Part shown: positions 17,951-18,713 of the stretch, piece after piece | Numbering within the stretch: the first letter of the stretch is position 1 | How the letters are laid out: every line of letters starts with the position of its first letter | Source of the DNA: Emmonsiellopsis sp. PD_33 | Taxonomy: Eukaryota > Ascomycota > Eurotiomycetes > Onygenales > Ajellomycetaceae | DNA: 18,713 bases | Assembly (NCBI GenBank): GCA_032988165.1 | Contig: JANTQF010000512.1 | Span: forward strand, 1 to 18,713 | Reading direction: 5' to 3' | The notes under the pieces: generated by a model | Database searches by the model: none | Seen by the model: the letters and a program-made list of their open reading frames with translations, nothing else | What the model was told of the DNA's origin: nothing | Position numbers and translations under genes: made by a program

Positions 17951-18713
17951 GTTGAGCCTCGGGTGGGGGTGAGATTGGTATATACTCATGCAGGGTATTT
18001 TACAGGAGAATGGTGTTCTCCTTCCATTCCGGTGTTTCGATTTACCATTTTTGGTTTCGTTTTTGGTTCCCAAGCCCATTCACATCCATCCATCATTATC
18101 TTCCTCTTTTCTCCACCCATGCATGCATTCAACGATATGTGGTTCGCACTTTATTATTCTTTTTGGATTCATTTCCTTTCTGTCTTTCTTTTTTCGGAGT
18201 TGATTTTCTCTTCTTCATTTTTTTGGCCCGGATCGGATATCTTGCAAGCGGATTGGGTGTTGTGTGTGTATGATGTGATACCTCTTCATTCTTACTTTCT
18301 TTCTCTTCCTATTCCTATTCCTATTCTTTCACTATCCAGTTTCAGATTCCCCATTCCAATTCCCGTTCGTTTCTCTATTCACTATGTATGCTTTCTCTCC
18401 CCCTTTATCCATCCATCCCTCTATACCTCTCCTCAAGGAAGGGGATTTAGCTTTTTGCATATCATTACCAGGGTAGGGAGCCCCTCCCTCTCTTTTTGTT
18501 TTTTTGTTTCTTTTTTCTTTTTTTGGAAACCTCTTGTTCCTATTGATTATCATTACTTCATTACCTACTTTTAACTCATTTCTGCTTGGCTGTCTCATAT
18601 TTCATTTATATTCTATATTTTCAAAAGAGCCCTTACCCCTCTACCCTCTTTTTTTTTGGAATTTACTTTTTTTACATATATTAGCAATATATATATATAT
18701 ATATATATTGCTA
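17951..18713. other. 3' flank of the SLM-type gene, pyrimidine-rich
   Basis: The remaining 763 bp are strongly T/C-biased on the plus strand with poly-T runs and a CCTATT repeat near 18307-18326. The long plus-strand frames here read as Phe/Ser/Pro/Ile-rich and have no domain. It is probably 3' UTR followed by intergenic DNA, ending in an AT palindrome. Confidence 0.7.
18682..18713. repeat. Perfect 32-bp AT palindrome at the window edge
   Basis: TAGCAA, then alternating TA, then TTGCTA form a perfect inverted repeat centred between 18697 and 18698. It ends exactly at the window edge, so it may continue. Alternating AT with non-repetitive matching ends can extrude as a cruciform or form a transcript hairpin. 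Confidence 0.75.

Noticed and set aside
17963..18574. 203-codon Phe/Ser-rich frame after the SLM-type gene
   Set aside because: Pyrimidine-rich DNA gives long stop-poor frames, and the hydrophobic look comes from T-runs rather than from a membrane protein.
1..18713. tRNA, rRNA, CRISPR, transposon or secondary-metabolite cluster
   Set aside because: I found no T-loop/D-loop pairs, rRNA cores, spaced direct repeats, transposase or reverse-transcriptase motifs, or biosynthetic core enzymes by reading both strands. A tRNAscan and a transposon library search would settle this.

Overview
This window is nuclear DNA from a filamentous ascomycete, most likely a member of the Eurotiales (Aspergillus/Penicillium-like). 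The evidence is gene density of about one gene per 2.5 kb, short introns of roughly 41-102 nt with GT...CTAAC/CTGAC...AG signals, GC-rich exons separated by AT-rich spacers, and protein families that match filamentous-fungal relatives. I see no prokaryotic features, transposon, virus, tRNA, rRNA or CRISPR array. The genus is an inference.

Seven protein-coding genes can be reconstructed exon by exon. In order they are: (1) a minus-strand conserved fungal protein of unknown function, cut off by the left edge (1-979); (2) a minus-strand Bsd2/NDFIP-type three-pass membrane adaptor (2064-3303); (3) a plus-strand CBP6/UQCC2-type complex III assembly factor (3772-4206); (4) minus-strand mitochondrial succinyl-CoA:3-ketoacid CoA transferase (4716-6390); (5) a minus-strand Ubp2-like ubiquitin-specific protease with at least ten introns (7950-12345, perhaps extending to 7819); (6) a plus-strand complex I 21.3 kDa/NDUFA11-type subunit (12975-13777); (7) a plus-strand SLM1/SLM2-type F-BAR plus PH-domain protein (15179-17950). 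For genes 2-7 the exon lengths sum to a whole number of codons. For the partial gene 1 the frame stays open to the window edge.

Genes 2/3 and 5/6 are divergent pairs with shared upstream regions (468 and 629 bp). Genes 3/4 are convergent. The remaining spacers are AT-rich and contain simple repeats, palindromes and a few candidate regulatory motifs.

Two functional themes stand out. Genes 3, 4 and 6 are nuclear genes for mitochondrial energy metabolism. Genes 2 and 5 correspond to yeast factors acting on the Rsp5 ubiquitin ligase in opposite ways (Bsd2 as adaptor, Ubp2 as antagonistic deubiquitinase), and gene 7 belongs to a plasma-membrane TORC2/eisosome family. I found no clear new multi-gene system. 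The best second-look items are a possible GC-AG terminal intron in the Ubp2 gene whose acceptor coincides with the stop codon, a 48-nt stop-free intron in the CBP6 gene, G-quadruplex-prone tracts around the CBP6 stop codon, a PPxY motif built across a splice junction in the Bsd2 gene, a repeated 12-mer containing a CACGTGAC site, perfect AT palindromes, and an orphan protein-like island near 7.2 kb.
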